64,000 nucleotides of DNA from Variovorax paradoxus NBRC 15149 (GCF_001591365.1 NZ_BCUT01000005.1:62001-126000), one strand, 5' to 3'; shown: positions 34,980 through 43,609, counted from the stretch's first letter. The notes: a model not told the origin generated them from the letters alone. A program made the numbers and translations.

Positions 34980-35543
34980 ATGGAGCTAGCGGCGAGTGCA
35001 GTGCGGGTCTCGCGATGGTTGCGGGAGTACCGCGCATCTTGCAGTATCGGACTGCTAGTCGTTGCTGGCTTGATGCTGATGCACCGAGCAGAAATGAGGG
35101 CTGCCGCCGAGAAGACTCTCACGGCGCGTGACGTAACGCTGAAGTACGTCGGCCCGATTGGGAAAGCAATCAGCAGGTCTGGTATCAATCATGGAACGAC
35201 GAAGTTCGACGCCGGTCTGGGCATTGGAATCGCAAACGACATTGATCGTGACGAACTCCTGCTGAGACTCCGGCCCGTGCTATATCTTCCCTTTGCATCG
35301 ATTCTCAGCGTCACACAAGAGCAAGCGGGCGCTGTTGAAGCCGCAGGTCCCAGAGTGCGGATAGGGCTGCATCTGGGTGAGGTCGTCACGTTGGAGAGCG
35401 CTGCTGGACCTGTTCTGTCGTATCAGGCATATGTCGAGGAGATCGAGCGACGTCGCGGCCGATGGTTGATCGGGGCCATCGTGGCAGCGGTAGTTTCAGT
35501 GGCTATCTATGTTGGGACGTCGCATGTACGCACACACGAGTAG
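34980..35543 (+). CDS. Small membrane-anchored protein of unknown function
   Basis: This protein is 187 residues from the ATG at 34980 (MELAASAVRVSRWLREYRAS), which has a GGGGAA-type site upstream. A hydrophobic segment near residues 22-36 and another near the C terminus (LIGAIVAAVVSVAIYVG) flank a soluble middle domain of about 120 residues, rich in beta-type sequence. No family is recognised. It lies in the small-gene array between two motif copies. Confidence 0.55.
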   Translation: MELAASAVRVSRWLREYRASCSIGLLVVAGLMLMHRAEMRAAAEKTLTARDVTLKYVGPIGKAISRSGINHGTTKFDAGLGIGIANDIDRDELLLRLRPVLYLPFASILSVTQEQAGAVEAAGPRVRIGLHLGEVVTLESAAGPVLSYQAYVEEIERRRGRWLIGAIVAAVVSVAIYVGTSHVRTHE

Positions 35544-35620
35544 TGCCGCAGTCGGCCAAGAGAAGCCCTTCGCTAGACAGGCAGAATTCGAGATTGCCAC
35601 TGCCAAGCCAAGCCACTCAA

Positions 35621-35938
35621 ATGCCTGAAGTACATCCTCGCGGCCAAGTGTTGGCCTTCGACCAATCTTTGAATACGTTCGTCGCACAGCCTGGATTGAT
35701 GTTGCCGTGCACCAATATCGCTGAAATGCTTGAGCAGATTGAAGCAAGGACCGGCGCCTACATTGTGCCGCACGACCCGCCGAAATATTTTCGGTACCAC
35801 CTGTCGCGTGACGACCCAACTTTTGTGCTTGTGGACATTCATGTCACCCGTGATGGAGAAGAAATATGCATCAAACAAGATATGTCGTTTCCGCTGTTTC
35901 CGAGCGACACGGTGATATTCGGCCGTCTTGCCTGCTGA
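35621..35938 (+). CDS. Small unknown protein in the array
   Basis: This protein is 105 residues from the ATG at 35621 (MPEVHPRGQVLAFDQSLNTF). It is soluble and probably mixed alpha/beta, with a helix LPCTNIAEMLEQIEARTG and strands FVLVDIHVTRDGEEICIKQD. The size, lack of signal and neighbourhood would suit an immunity-type protein, but nothing identifies a partner toxin. A copy of the intergenic motif lies just upstream (35545-35590). Confidence 0.5.
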   Translation: MPEVHPRGQVLAFDQSLNTFVAQPGLMLPCTNIAEMLEQIEARTGAYIVPHDPPKYFRYHLSRDDPTFVLVDIHVTRDGEEICIKQDMSFPLFPSDTVIFGRLAC

Positions 35939-36162
35939 GCAGTCGACGTGACGTCATCGCCATTTGAACTGTGGCCGTTCCGACGTGGCAACGTCGTGAG
36001 CTTTGGAAGCGCACCTAGACTTCCGTCGCCGGCCAAGAGCGGCCGGTCGCATTGCCGGTTCGGCTTCTATTTGGTAATGTGAACTTGTACAGTCTTCCGG
36101 TCCCCGAACCTTGCTGTACGCCGTGCGGCGAGAATCCGTGAGGCGCCCATACATCAACACTC

Positions 36163-36734
36163 ATGCAAGCTGCGAGTCACTTCGTTCTTCGTCCCTTCGT
36201 CGAGAGCGACGCCGTTTCCTTTGCTGAGGCCGTTCGCGAGTCGGGTGCTACGGTGGGCAAGTGGATGTCTTGGGCACATGCCGGCTACACCGATTCCGAT
36301 GCACTGTCTTGGTTTTCACATTGCGCGCAGGAACGCGCAAACGGAGCGAGTCACGAATTCGGGATCTTCGATGCCCAGTCAAGATGCTTTGTGGGTGGGT
36401 GTGGCTTGAACCAATTCAATGCCCTCAATGGGTTCTGCAATCTCGGCTACTGGGTCGTGAGTCCTGGCATCGCCGGGGTGCCGCCTCCGCAGCCATTCAG
36501 ACCCTATCTCGCGTGGCTTTTTCAGAGCTTCAGCTTGGTCGAGTTGAAATCGTCGTCGCGGCAGACAACGCCCCCAGCCTTGCGTTGGCGGCCAAGTCCG
36601 GGGCCTTGCGCGAATGCCTGGCTCGCAATCGTTTAAAGGTGCATGGGAAATTCACCGACGCCTACGTTTTCTCGCTTGTTCCCGAGTCTAGTGCCCAATC
36701 TCTGAGCCAAACCGGTGGTCCTATACCGACATGA
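36163..36734 (+). pseudogene. GNAT (RimJ/RimL-type) acetyltransferase, frameshifted
   Basis: The frame from 36163 encodes a typical RimJ/RimL-like N-terminal half (FVLRPFVESDAVSFAEAVRE, then GGCGLNQFNALNGFCNLGYW). At about 36450 the frame is lost. The continuation in the next frame (RESWHRRGAASAAIQTLSRV, then VEIVVAADNAPSLALAAKSG) contains the acetyl-CoA-binding R/Q-x-x-G/A loop equivalent and the rest of the domain, to the stop at 36734. Loss of one C in the GTC-CGT context explains the break. The intact protein would be about 190 residues. It is a pseudogene unless the base is a sequencing error. Confidence 0.7.
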
Positions 36735-36806
36735 AAACAATCTCTTGCGTCGGGGCATTGGCATTCAGTCGTTCATTGCCCTCAACCCACAAAAGATTGG
36801 AGTTTC

Positions 36807-37004
36807 ATGGCTAATTGGAAAGGGCGACTCTCCGTCCTCGCCTTTGGTGCAGCCATCGCGGGGATCGGCTACCTGCTGTGGGCCAGCGGTGATCGGGTTG
36901 GTTTCTTGTTTGGGCTCATCGGTGGTGCTTGCATCGCTGTGAGCGCCATGCTGCCGAATAGCCTGTTTGAGAAGACCGTTAGCTTTGTCGGTCGATTCTG
37001 GTAA
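36807..37004 (+). CDS. Two-helix small membrane protein
   Basis: This 65-residue protein starts at the ATG at 36807, with GGAG five bases upstream. It consists almost entirely of two hydrophobic helices (LSVLAFGAAIAGIGYLLWAS and VGFLFGLIGGACIAVSAML) joined by a short polar turn. No family is recognised. Small proteins of this type may be holin-like or regulators of membrane complexes, but no evidence favours either. Confidence 0.55.
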   Translation: MANWKGRLSVLAFGAAIAGIGYLLWASGDRVGFLFGLIGGACIAVSAMLPNSLFEKTVSFVGRFW

Positions 37005-37099
37005 GGCTGCGCAATCGTGGATGCAACAGCTGTCATCGGCCAATTGCGGGCCTTCGAGGGGTGGCGCCGAAGGACAGTGAACATGTACAGAGGAGTGAC

Positions 37100-37435
37100 G
37101 TGAACACGGCTGACGACGGCCAACTCGGGGCGGCGCGCAGAGCGGTCGTGGACGCCGCTCGGGGCCTCGCGGATGACACGGTACCCTTTATTGAGGGCGT
37201 CAGGCAATTGGCAGCGCTGAGCTTTGAAGTGTCACGGCTTGACCATGACCCGGACTTCACGTTGTTCGTCGCCGTTGCGAGTGAAGCGGACCACCTTCCG
37301 CCGCACGAGCTCCGCAGTCAATGTGCGCCGGCCTGGCTAGAACAGTGCGACCGCGAGGCGCGCGAGCTCGAGGCTCTTCACCGGAAGCAGGTTCGCGCTG
37401 CATGTGCGCGCCTCGTCGGCCGGTTTTCCTCATGA
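37100..37435 (+). CDS. Small conserved helical protein
   Basis: This protein is 111 residues from the GTG at 37100, which is preceded by GAGGAG; the frame is open to 37061 but without a good site. The order is a helix (AARRAVVDAARGLADDTVPF), a short EG-VRQLAAL segment, the signature DPDFTLFVAVASEADHLP, then a long charged helix. This resembles a group of small uncharacterised proteins with a D-x-D-F...SE-x-D-H-L-P core. It belongs to the array and is followed by a motif copy at 37448-37480. Confidence 0.55.
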   Translation: MNTADDGQLGAARRAVVDAARGLADDTVPFIEGVRQLAALSFEVSRLDHDPDFTLFVAVASEADHLPPHELRSQCAPAWLEQCDREARELEALHRKQVRAACARLVGRFSS

Positions 37436-37542
37436 GCGTGGAGCCAGCCGGTGGGCAGAATGCGACCAGAGCCAGTCATTGTTCCCGCAAGCGAAGATCA
37501 GCGGATGGCGGACATTCAAGCCCTACGACTTCGGTGAATCAA

Positions 37543-37992
37543 ATGAGCTCCGGCAGCAAACGCAATGTTGCCAACATACTGATTCTTTTGGGTGTAGCCC
37601 CGACTGTGCTTTGGCTTGGCCTCCTGGCGATCAGCGGTGTGCTGACACCGTGGGCCGCCGTCGGCGTCATCTGGATCGGCATTCCTCTATGTTTTCTGAG
37701 CCTGCTGATTTCCGGAAGCGCGTGGGTATGGGCGCATGATCTTGCAAAAGCTAATCCTGAAAAATGGCGCGGTGCTCACCGCGTTCCTGGATGGGTCGCG
37801 ACCGCTGTCGCTGGTCTCGCAGTCGTAGCAGTGATTGCCATCAACGCTCAGGGCTCAAGGCCGCCCACCGAACTCCCATCTCGATCAGTGCAGCTGTCGG
37901 CAGAGGAAAATGCAGCGATCGAACGGCAGGCGAGATCAAAGATCGAAGAGTTGACCGGCAAGCCCGTTGCGACAACGCCGCCCGCTCGCTAG
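37543..37992 (+). CDS. Three-helix membrane protein of unknown function
   Basis: This protein is 149 residues from the ATG at 37543 (MSSGSKRNVANILILLGVAP). Hydrophobic segments lie at about residues 10-30, 35-62 and 88-105. The C-terminal tail is soluble and charged (SAEENAAIERQARSKIEELT). No family is recognised. A frame extending upstream to 37321 is the shadow of the preceding gene and the intergenic motif. Confidence 0.5.
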   Translation: MSSGSKRNVANILILLGVAPTVLWLGLLAISGVLTPWAAVGVIWIGIPLCFLSLLISGSAWVWAHDLAKANPEKWRGAHRVPGWVATAVAGLAVVAVIAINAQGSRPPTELPSRSVQLSAEENAAIERQARSKIEELTGKPVATTPPAR

Positions 37993-38030
37993 TGGCGGAT
38001 CCGGCCATGAGCAAACCCTGAACATCGTCG

Positions 38031-38582
38031 TCAATCGTAGATGTCGTATTCGACAAGCAGGTCCTTCATGGCATCCTCGACGCCGTAGCCGATGTTCTGA
38101 CTGATGCGACATACGGCTTCCAGTCGTTCCATGAGCAAGGGTCGCTGCTCATCCGGCAGTTTCGAAATGGCCTTCAACGCCTGCTCGAACATTCGCACCA
38201 ACGCGTTGAAAAAGTCTTCGTCCTGCAGGCCAACTTCAACGCTGAAGCCTGATCCGCGCTCGCAGTAGAAGACCATCAACTCTGCGAGGCCCTCCGGTTG
38301 GCCAATTGCCTTCCTGTAATTCGCGATGGCCTTCTTGGCCTCGGCGACGGACACGGTCTGGTTCCGGAACATGTCGGGCCAAAGGCAGCGGCTGATGGTG
38401 ATCTTGTACGGCTCCAGGATATCTTCGCCCAGCCCGAAACGGGCGTGAAGGAAAATCTGGATGCTCTTGTCGGCCGTGTACAGGTCATGCACCAGGCCGA
38501 CCAGTCCATCGTGGTCGAAGTGGATCAGTCTGGCCTTGACGTCGCTCCAGGACGTGGATCTCTTGGTCTTGCTTGCTTTCAT
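38031..38582 (-). CDS. Conserved hypothetical protein (DUF6155-like)
   Basis: This protein is 183 residues from the ATG at 38582 (MKASKTKRSTSWSDVKARLI). It is soluble and helical, with the conserved stretch LVHDLYTADKSIQIFLHARF, then GLAELMVFYCERGSGFSVEV and ISQNIGYGVEDAMKDLL. I recall many close relatives in Gram-negative accessory regions, annotated as DUF6155-like or hypothetical; the family name is from memory and not certain. It is the only minus-strand gene in the 34.5-40.6 kb row, so it must have its own promoter. The longer upstream frame has poor protein character. Confidence 0.6.
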   Translation of the reverse strand: MKASKTKRSTSWSDVKARLIHFDHDGLVGLVHDLYTADKSIQIFLHARFGLGEDILEPYKITISRCLWPDMFRNQTVSVAEAKKAIANYRKAIGQPEGLAELMVFYCERGSGFSVEVGLQDEDFFNALVRMFEQALKAISKLPDEQRPLLMERLEAVCRISQNIGYGVEDAMKDLLVEYDIYD

Positions 38583-38760
38583 CTCTGTGCGTGTCGGAAT
38601 TGAAGCCTGTACGACGCCTGGCGGGTGAGACCATGTTGCTGGCGAATGCCAAATTGCCAAAGTACCATCGTAAGGTCGAACTGCCGCCTTGCGGCGGCCG
38701 AGGCTAATCAGAGGCGGTGCCGTGCAAACGGTCCATCGTCGAACGGAAAGGGGCGATGCT

Positions 38761-39009
38761 ATGGGGTATGACATGGTCAAGGTCGAAGAGGCGGTTCTGG
38801 CGTTGCTCGGCGTCTTTGAGTTCGACAACGGACGCGTATGGAAGCGATATGACTTCGCAACCATGGACGGGCTCCACGAAAAAGGGCTCATCACGGAGGC
38901 CCACGGCAGGCAGGAGTCGGTCTACCTGACGGACGAAGGGATGCGTCGTGCCAAGGAGCTCGCGGCCAAATGCTTCGGAACCAACGGGGCGGCGCCAGTG
39001 CGCCAGTAG
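38761..39009 (+). CDS. DUF6429-like small protein
   Basis: This protein is 82 residues from the ATG at 38761 (MGYDMVKVEEAVLALLGVFE). The order of an acidic N terminus, RVWKRYDFATMDGLHEKGLI, then SVYLTDEGMRRAKELAAKCF, matches a small winged-helix-like family I know as DUF6429. Such a fold could bind nucleic acid, but no function is established. A motif copy follows the stop at 39009-39045. Confidence 0.65.
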   Translation: MGYDMVKVEEAVLALLGVFEFDNGRVWKRYDFATMDGLHEKGLITEAHGRQESVYLTDEGMRRAKELAAKCFGTNGAAPVRQ

Positions 39010-39144
39010 CTGCGGCAGAATCCGGCCAACATCAGTCATTCGTGAGGGACGCCGAATCGCCTGTCTCTGGTACTCAGCGGCTCGTGTAGTGACGATTGGC
39101 CTGGAGCACACCTTTGTCGACCGCCTCGCTTTTTCTCGTTCAAG

Positions 39145-39486
39145 ATGAACCCTCCACCAACTCATATACCCGGAAAGCCGTATCACTTCTTCTCTATCCC
39201 ACTGATGATTCAGCCAAACCTGTGGGATGAGAAGTCCTCAGTAAGATTTCGCGGCCTGCAGTTTTCCGGGCTCTATATGATTCCTGTGCTGATCATGTCC
39301 GTCATTATCCCGCTCGTAGTGTTGTTCTCCGCCATGGACTTCAGCGAGATCGGAGCGCTCTTCGCTGCGGCCCCTTTCTGGATTCTTGCCGGCTACTTCC
39401 TACTAGCTCTCGCGGTCGGTGCGTTTGTTGGCCTCTATCACTATTTCGCTTTCTTGAAATTCACCGGTCACCAGCTAGATCATTGA
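39145..39486 (+). CDS. Two-helix membrane protein of unknown function
   Basis: This protein has 113 residues. A 45-residue soluble N terminus precedes two membrane helices: LYMIPVLIMSVIIPLVVLFS and FWILAGYFLLALAVGAFVGL. A short tail ends the protein. No family is recognised. It lies within the small-gene array; a motif copy follows at 39520-39560, just before the second L7/L12-like gene. Confidence 0.55.
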   Translation: MNPPPTHIPGKPYHFFSIPLMIQPNLWDEKSSVRFRGLQFSGLYMIPVLIMSVIIPLVVLFSAMDFSEIGALFAAAPFWILAGYFLLALAVGAFVGLYHYFAFLKFTGHQLDH

Positions 39487-39575
39487 GATCGACGGCTTGC
39501 GGCCACAATCAGCTGTTCGCAGCGGCTAGCAAAATTCGGCCTGGATCAGTCATCCCCTTTCGCTTCCCAACGAAG

Positions 39576-39908
39576 ATGAGCCGCGTGATCATTTCTACAG
39601 CGCCATGTGACCCGCCCGTGTCGTTGGTGAGCGAAGTTCGGCGCATTACAAACCTCGGAGTTCTCGATGTGCGAGACCGCCTTCTCGCCGGGAAGCCCGT
39701 GTTCGACCAGGAGATTTTCTTCAATCGAACAGAAGACGTCTGTGCAAAAGCGCTTGCGCTGCTTTCGGCTCTGGAGTGTGCGGGGCATCAGCCTCTTGTC
39801 AGTGAGGCTGGTCGGCCAATCACTCCGCAGATTCTGCGAAACATCTTCCAGGCATCCGAGGAGGGGGCCGAGGAGCTTCGCTGGCTCGATGACTTGGGAC
39901 ATGTGTAG
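39576..39908 (+). CDS. Ribosomal L7/L12 C-terminal-like protein, copy 2
   Basis: This 110-residue protein is a close paralogue of the gene at 27917-28249; the two share MSRVI(V/I)STAPCDP, LVSEVRRITNLGVLDVRDRL and the entire PLVSEAGRPITPQILRNIFQ stretch. Substitutions are scattered and mostly conservative, so both copies look under selection. The start is the ATG at 39576, matched to copy 1; a frame extending upstream to 39483 covers the motif. The stop is again followed by a GGCAGAATTCGGCCA motif copy, so gene and motif were duplicated or acquired together. Confidence 0.6.
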   Translation: MSRVIISTAPCDPPVSLVSEVRRITNLGVLDVRDRLLAGKPVFDQEIFFNRTEDVCAKALALLSALECAGHQPLVSEAGRPITPQILRNIFQASEEGAEELRWLDDLGHV

Positions 39909-39969
39909 GCGAAGGCAGAATTCGGCCAAAAGCTGCCCTTCGCATCTATTGGTCGCCGCCCCAGAAGCC

Positions 39970-40314
39970 ATGAAGAAGTTCAAACATCACGTGTACTTTG
40001 CCAAGCCGCGCCAGGAGCAGAGGCATCTGTTTCCGCACGTCTGCTTCTCGTGCCGTAAGTCCTTCAAGAAGCCAACGCGGGAGATTGCTCGGCTCTGCCC
40101 GCAGTGCCACGGACCGATGGTGATGCTGAGTCGGAAATTTTCGGCGCCCAGAATGACCGACGTTGAGCAGTGGCGCAAGGTCGAGTTCCTGGTCAGCCAC
40201 AGGTTTCGCTTTCAATCCATCCACGAGCAGCCGAGTGGATCACTCGTGGACTACCCTGCGACCTTGGCCGAAGCTAAGCTGTTCGTCGAGCGACATGCCG
40301 GCCGAGTCCGATAG
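39970..40314 (+). CDS. Zinc-ribbon protein of unknown function
   Basis: This protein is 114 residues from the ATG at 39970 (MKKFKHHVYFAKPRQEQRHL). A CxxC pair (VCFSCRKSF) and a second pair (LCPQCHGPM) 20 residues on form a probable zinc ribbon. A C-terminal part (VEFLVSHRFRFQSI) follows. It is basic overall, so nucleic-acid binding is possible. It is immediately followed by the gene at 40317, two bases after the stop. Confidence 0.6.
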   Translation: MKKFKHHVYFAKPRQEQRHLFPHVCFSCRKSFKKPTREIARLCPQCHGPMVMLSRKFSAPRMTDVEQWRKVEFLVSHRFRFQSIHEQPSGSLVDYPATLAEAKLFVERHAGRVR

Positions 40315-40316
40315 CT

Positions 40317-40553
40317 GTGACTAACTCTGAAATCGAAGACCTGTGGATCGAAGCTTGGTCGAAACTGATCGAAATAGTGGAAGACGAGGCGCGAACCATG
40401 CGTTGTCTTCTGCCCGACGGAAATGTCGTCGATGTCGAGCAGTGCAAGGGATGGCTTCAGGATTCCGTCTACGCTGAATTCAGCGTGAACATCGAGCGCG
40501 GCTGGGTGTTCGATCGCCGTGGGGTGATCGCCTCACGCCTTGCCAGGCAATGA
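40317..40553 (+). CDS. Small acidic protein, coupled to the zinc-ribbon gene
   Basis: This 78-residue protein starts at a GTG (40317) two bases after the preceding stop, so it is probably translated by reinitiation. It is acidic, with a predicted N-terminal helix (DLWIEAWSKLIEIVEDEART) and a short beta-rich end. No family is recognised. A motif copy in two halves (40572-40615) lies downstream, before the IS91-type element. Confidence 0.5.
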   Translation: MTNSEIEDLWIEAWSKLIEIVEDEARTMRCLLPDGNVVDVEQCKGWLQDSVYAEFSVNIERGWVFDRRGVIASRLARQ

Positions 40554-40734
40554 CGCATCGCGCAGAGGCACTTTCGGCCAGAACCAGACCTTCGCGACGC
40601 AGGCAGAATTCGCCCCGAGGACTAAACCGCTCGCGCGGTAGCCCGCCGCACAGTCCGTGATTTAACAAACATCGCGCCCCTGTCTATGTTGGGAACCGAG
40701 GCAATCGGCCTCGTTCTTCGACAGGAGCACGATC

Positions 40735-41607
40735 ATGATCCCTTCGACACCGGTGGTTTCGCCGCTGCGCCAGCGCTTGCTCGACGACATGCGCATGCGC
40801 AAGCTCGGCCCCCAGACGCAATCTGCGTACGTCCGCGCCGTGCGCTACCTCGCGAGCTTCCTCCAACGCTCCCCCGACACGGCCACTGCCGAGGATTTGC
40901 GACGCTTCCAGCTGCACCTGGTCGACCGGGGCGTCTCGCCGATCACGCTCAACGCCACCATCACCGGCCTGAAGTTCTTCTTCGACGTCACGCTCCGTCG
41001 CGGCGAACTGGTCGAGAGGATGAGCTACGTGCATGTGCCGCAGACGCTGCCGGTGGTGCTCAGCCGCGACGAGGCCGCGCGCCTGATCGCGGCGGCCACC
41101 AACCCCAAGTACCACACGGCACTGTCCATCGCCTACGGCACCGGTCTGCGGGTCAGTGAGATCGTTGCGCTGAAGGTCGGCGACATCGACAGCCAGCGCA
41201 TGACCCTGCGCGTCGAGCAGGGCAAGGGTCGCAAGGATCGCTATGCGATGCTCTCGCCGGTTCTGCTGGAGCGGCTGCGGGCCTGGTGGCGGTATGCGAA
41301 CGCGAAGGGCAAGATGCTGCCCAACGGTTGGCTGTTCCCCGGGCAGAACCCGGTCGATCCCTTGACCGCGCGCCAGCTCAACCGGGCAGTCCATGACGCC
41401 GCCGCAGCGGCCAAGATCGATAAGCGCGTCACCATGCATACGCTGCGCCACAGCTTCGCCACGCACCTGCTGGAGCAGAAGGTGGACATCCGTGTGATCC
41501 AGGTGATGCTCGGCCACAAGAAGCTGGAGACCACGTCGGTCTACACGCACGTGGCCACCGAAGTCCTGCGCGAGGTCGTCAGCCCGCTGGAGAAGCTGTC
41601 TGCGTAG
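40735..41607 (+). CDS. Tyrosine recombinase associated with an IS91-type element
   Basis: This 290-residue integrase has an N-terminal SAM-like core-binding domain (RLLDDMRMRKLGPQTQSAYV) and a catalytic domain with the usual residues: Arg in GTGLRVSEI, HTLRHSFATHLLEQ with the HxxR pair, LGHKKLETTSVYTHV with the last His and the nucleophilic Tyr. It ends nine bases before the IS91 transposase gene. Paired integrase-plus-IS91-transposase elements are known in proteobacteria; the integrase role in transposition is not settled. It is not the integrase of the island, which is at 50118. Confidence 0.85.
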   Translation: MIPSTPVVSPLRQRLLDDMRMRKLGPQTQSAYVRAVRYLASFLQRSPDTATAEDLRRFQLHLVDRGVSPITLNATITGLKFFFDVTLRRGELVERMSYVHVPQTLPVVLSRDEAARLIAAATNPKYHTALSIAYGTGLRVSEIVALKVGDIDSQRMTLRVEQGKGRKDRYAMLSPVLLERLRAWWRYANAKGKMLPNGWLFPGQNPVDPLTARQLNRAVHDAAAAAKIDKRVTMHTLRHSFATHLLEQKVDIRVIQVMLGHKKLETTSVYTHVATEVLREVVSPLEKLSA

Positions 41608-41616
41608 GTCGTCTCC

Positions 41617-42813
41617 ATGGCGCACTGCGCCCTGGAAGTCGCCGACATCTTCCGCACCCACGGCCCCGATTGGCGCAACGCGCAGCGTGGCCACCTGAGC
41701 CTGGGCCAACTCAAGGTCATGTCGGCCATCGAGCAGTGCCGCAGCGCGGCGCTGGGGGGCCACGTGTTGCGTTGCGAAGGCTGCGGGCAGGATCAGATCG
41801 CCTACAACTCGTGCCGCAACCGGCATTGCCCGAAGTGCCAGGCCAGTGCGGCGCAGCGCTGGCTCCAGGCGCGCCAGGCCGATCTGCTGCCCGTGGACTA
41901 CTACCACGTCGTCTTCACCTTGCCGGCGCCGATCAGCGCCATCGCCTACTACAACAAGGCGGAGATCTACGCCTTGCTGTTCGACACGGCCGCCGAGACC
42001 CTGTTGACCATCGCAGCCGATCCCAAGCACCTTGGCGCGCGCATCGGCGCGACCCTGGTGCTGCACACGTGGGGATCGGCACTGATGCACCACCCGCATG
42101 TGCACGGTATCGTGCCGGGCGGAGGTCTGTCGCCGGATGGCGGGCGCTGGATCGCCTGCAAGCCCGGCTTCTTCCTGTCCGTGCGGGTGCTGTCGCGCCT
42201 GTTCAGAAGGCGCTTCCTCGAAGCGCTCGGACAGCTGCATCGCGCGGGGCGCCTGCGGTTCTTCGGCGAGTTCGCCGCGCTGACCGACGCGCGCGCCTTT
42301 GCGGCCTGGCTCGCGCCGCTGCGCACGTGCGAATGGGTCGTCTACGCCAAACGACCGTTCGCCGGACCCGAAGCGGTGCTGGCCTACCTGTCCCGCTACA
42401 CGCACCGCGTCGCCATCTCCAACAGCCGGCTTGTTGCCATGGACGAGCAAGGCGTCACCTTCCGTTGGAAGGACTATCGGGCCAAGGGCCGCACCCGGCG
42501 CAAGACGATGACGCTCGATGCCGATGAGTTCATGCGCCGCTTCCTGCTGCATGTCCTGCCGGGCGGCTTCCACCGCATCCGACACTACGGGCTTCTGGCC
42601 AACGGCAATCGCACGGCCAACCTGGCGCGCATCCGCGAACTACTGGGGCAAGAGGCTGACGCCGTCGCGCAGATCGCGAGCCTGGATGCCGAGCCTTGCC
42701 GTTCTCCACCGACCTTCGTCTGCATGCACTGCGGCGCTGCGATGATCGTCTTGCTGACGTTGGCGCGCGGGCAGCCGATCCGTGCGCCGCCACCACAGGT
42801 CCGGGCACCATGA
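41617..42813 (+). CDS. IS91-family HUH transposase
   Basis: This 398-residue protein has an N-terminal zinc-binding part, CEGCGQDQIAYNSCRNRHCP followed by KCQ. The HUH motif HPHVHGIVPGGG binds the metal. Two tyrosines in YLSRYTHR, spaced four residues apart, would carry out the strand-transfer cycle of IS91-type rolling-circle transposition. It follows the tyrosine recombinase with a nine-base gap, suggesting one transcript. Element ends were not determined; IS91 elements lack classic terminal inverted repeats and usually insert next to a tetranucleotide. It can move adjacent DNA by one-ended transposition, which may matter for the surrounding gene array. Confidence 0.9.
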   Translation: MAHCALEVADIFRTHGPDWRNAQRGHLSLGQLKVMSAIEQCRSAALGGHVLRCEGCGQDQIAYNSCRNRHCPKCQASAAQRWLQARQADLLPVDYYHVVFTLPAPISAIAYYNKAEIYALLFDTAAETLLTIAADPKHLGARIGATLVLHTWGSALMHHPHVHGIVPGGGLSPDGGRWIACKPGFFLSVRVLSRLFRRRFLEALGQLHRAGRLRFFGEFAALTDARAFAAWLAPLRTCEWVVYAKRPFAGPEAVLAYLSRYTHRVAISNSRLVAMDEQGVTFRWKDYRAKGRTRRKTMTLDADEFMRRFLLHVLPGGFHRIRHYGLLANGNRTANLARIRELLGQEADAVAQIASLDAEPCRSPPTFVCMHCGAAMIVLLTLARGQPIRAPPPQVRAP

Positions 42814-43189
42814 CGACGCCGCTGCTCAGCCAACCTTCGACCCTTCTTGCTATCGGGCCGATGAGAGGAAGTCTGGTCTTCGAGTCCGGTGATGCCCTTC
42901 GTCGACCGTCCTGGCGTCAGGCGACCCAAACAACGGCTTTGATTTGCTGCGCTTCGGCAACGCCATTGGAGGCGTCCCTCGGGCTCAGCATCGGCGCCAG
43001 CTCGGGCCACGCGTTCCGAATCGCCATAGGCCGGTAGCCTTCCCCGTCCGCAGCAGCGCATTCCGCGGTTTCCTCCTTAGAGGCTTGTCCAACACCTGCC
43101 CTCAGGCCGTTGTCGTGCGCGGGCTCGTGGTGTTGCACGGGCAGGTGTCGGACAACCCTTAACCTAAGCTGACGTTCACGAAGGAAAGC
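42814..43189. other. Right flank of the IS91-type element with a long hairpin
   Basis: There is no convincing gene in these 376 bases. A 17-base-pair inverted repeat with one mismatch, TTGTCCAACACCTGCCC at about 43085-43101 and its complement near 43139-43155, encloses a loop of about 37 bases. It could be the oriIS end of the element or a transcription terminator. A GAAGGAAA ribosome-binding site for the next gene is at the right edge. Confidence 0.45.
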
Positions 43190-43609
43190 ATGGGCGAATT
43201 TGTAGTGACCTCGGAACGCGAGGCGAAGCTTCGGTTCCACTCTCGTCGGGATCAACGACAAGGAAGCCTCGTTAGCTACGATGTGACCCTTGAGGGTCAT
43301 CGGTTCAGTGCGACGGCGCGAGTTGGCAACTCGGAGCTCGGAACGTCACCCGTGGTGCTATTCAATGAGATGGTTGCCGAACCGTCTGGCTGGGAAGGTG
43401 AGAAATCTTGGGCTGCCCTGGACGGGGAGATGAGCATGGTGGCAATTACCGATTCGCTTGGGCACGTGAATCTTGAAGTCAATCTGGACCCGAGAGACGG
43501 ACCTCCCGAGTGGTACGTTCGTCTAACGATGGTCCCTGAGGTGGGAAGCCTGGAGCAACTCGCCGCGGAGGCAGGAGCATTCTTCGGCCAACAAGAAGTC
43601 CGGCGATAG
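43190..43609 (+). CDS. DUF6228-like small protein
   Basis: This 139-residue protein has a GAAGGAAA site just before the ATG. It is soluble and beta-rich with the stretches VSYDVTLEGHRFSATARVGN and NEMVAEPSGWEGEKSWAALD, then a C-terminal helix EQLAAEAGAFFG. I recall this as the DUF6228 family, often found beside toxin or accessory genes; no function is known. A copy of the shared intergenic motif (CGGCCACAAGCGG) lies just after the stop. Confidence 0.6.
   Translation: MGEFVVTSEREAKLRFHSRRDQRQGSLVSYDVTLEGHRFSATARVGNSELGTSPVVLFNEMVAEPSGWEGEKSWAALDGEMSMVAITDSLGHVNLEVNLDPRDGPPEWYVRLTMVPEVGSLEQLAAEAGAFFGQQEVRR

Noticed and set aside
43085..43155. Hairpin after the IS91 transposase as an integron attC
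   Set aside because: The terminal cores do not match the GTTRRRY/RYYYAAC pair on both sides; it is better treated as an IS end or terminator.
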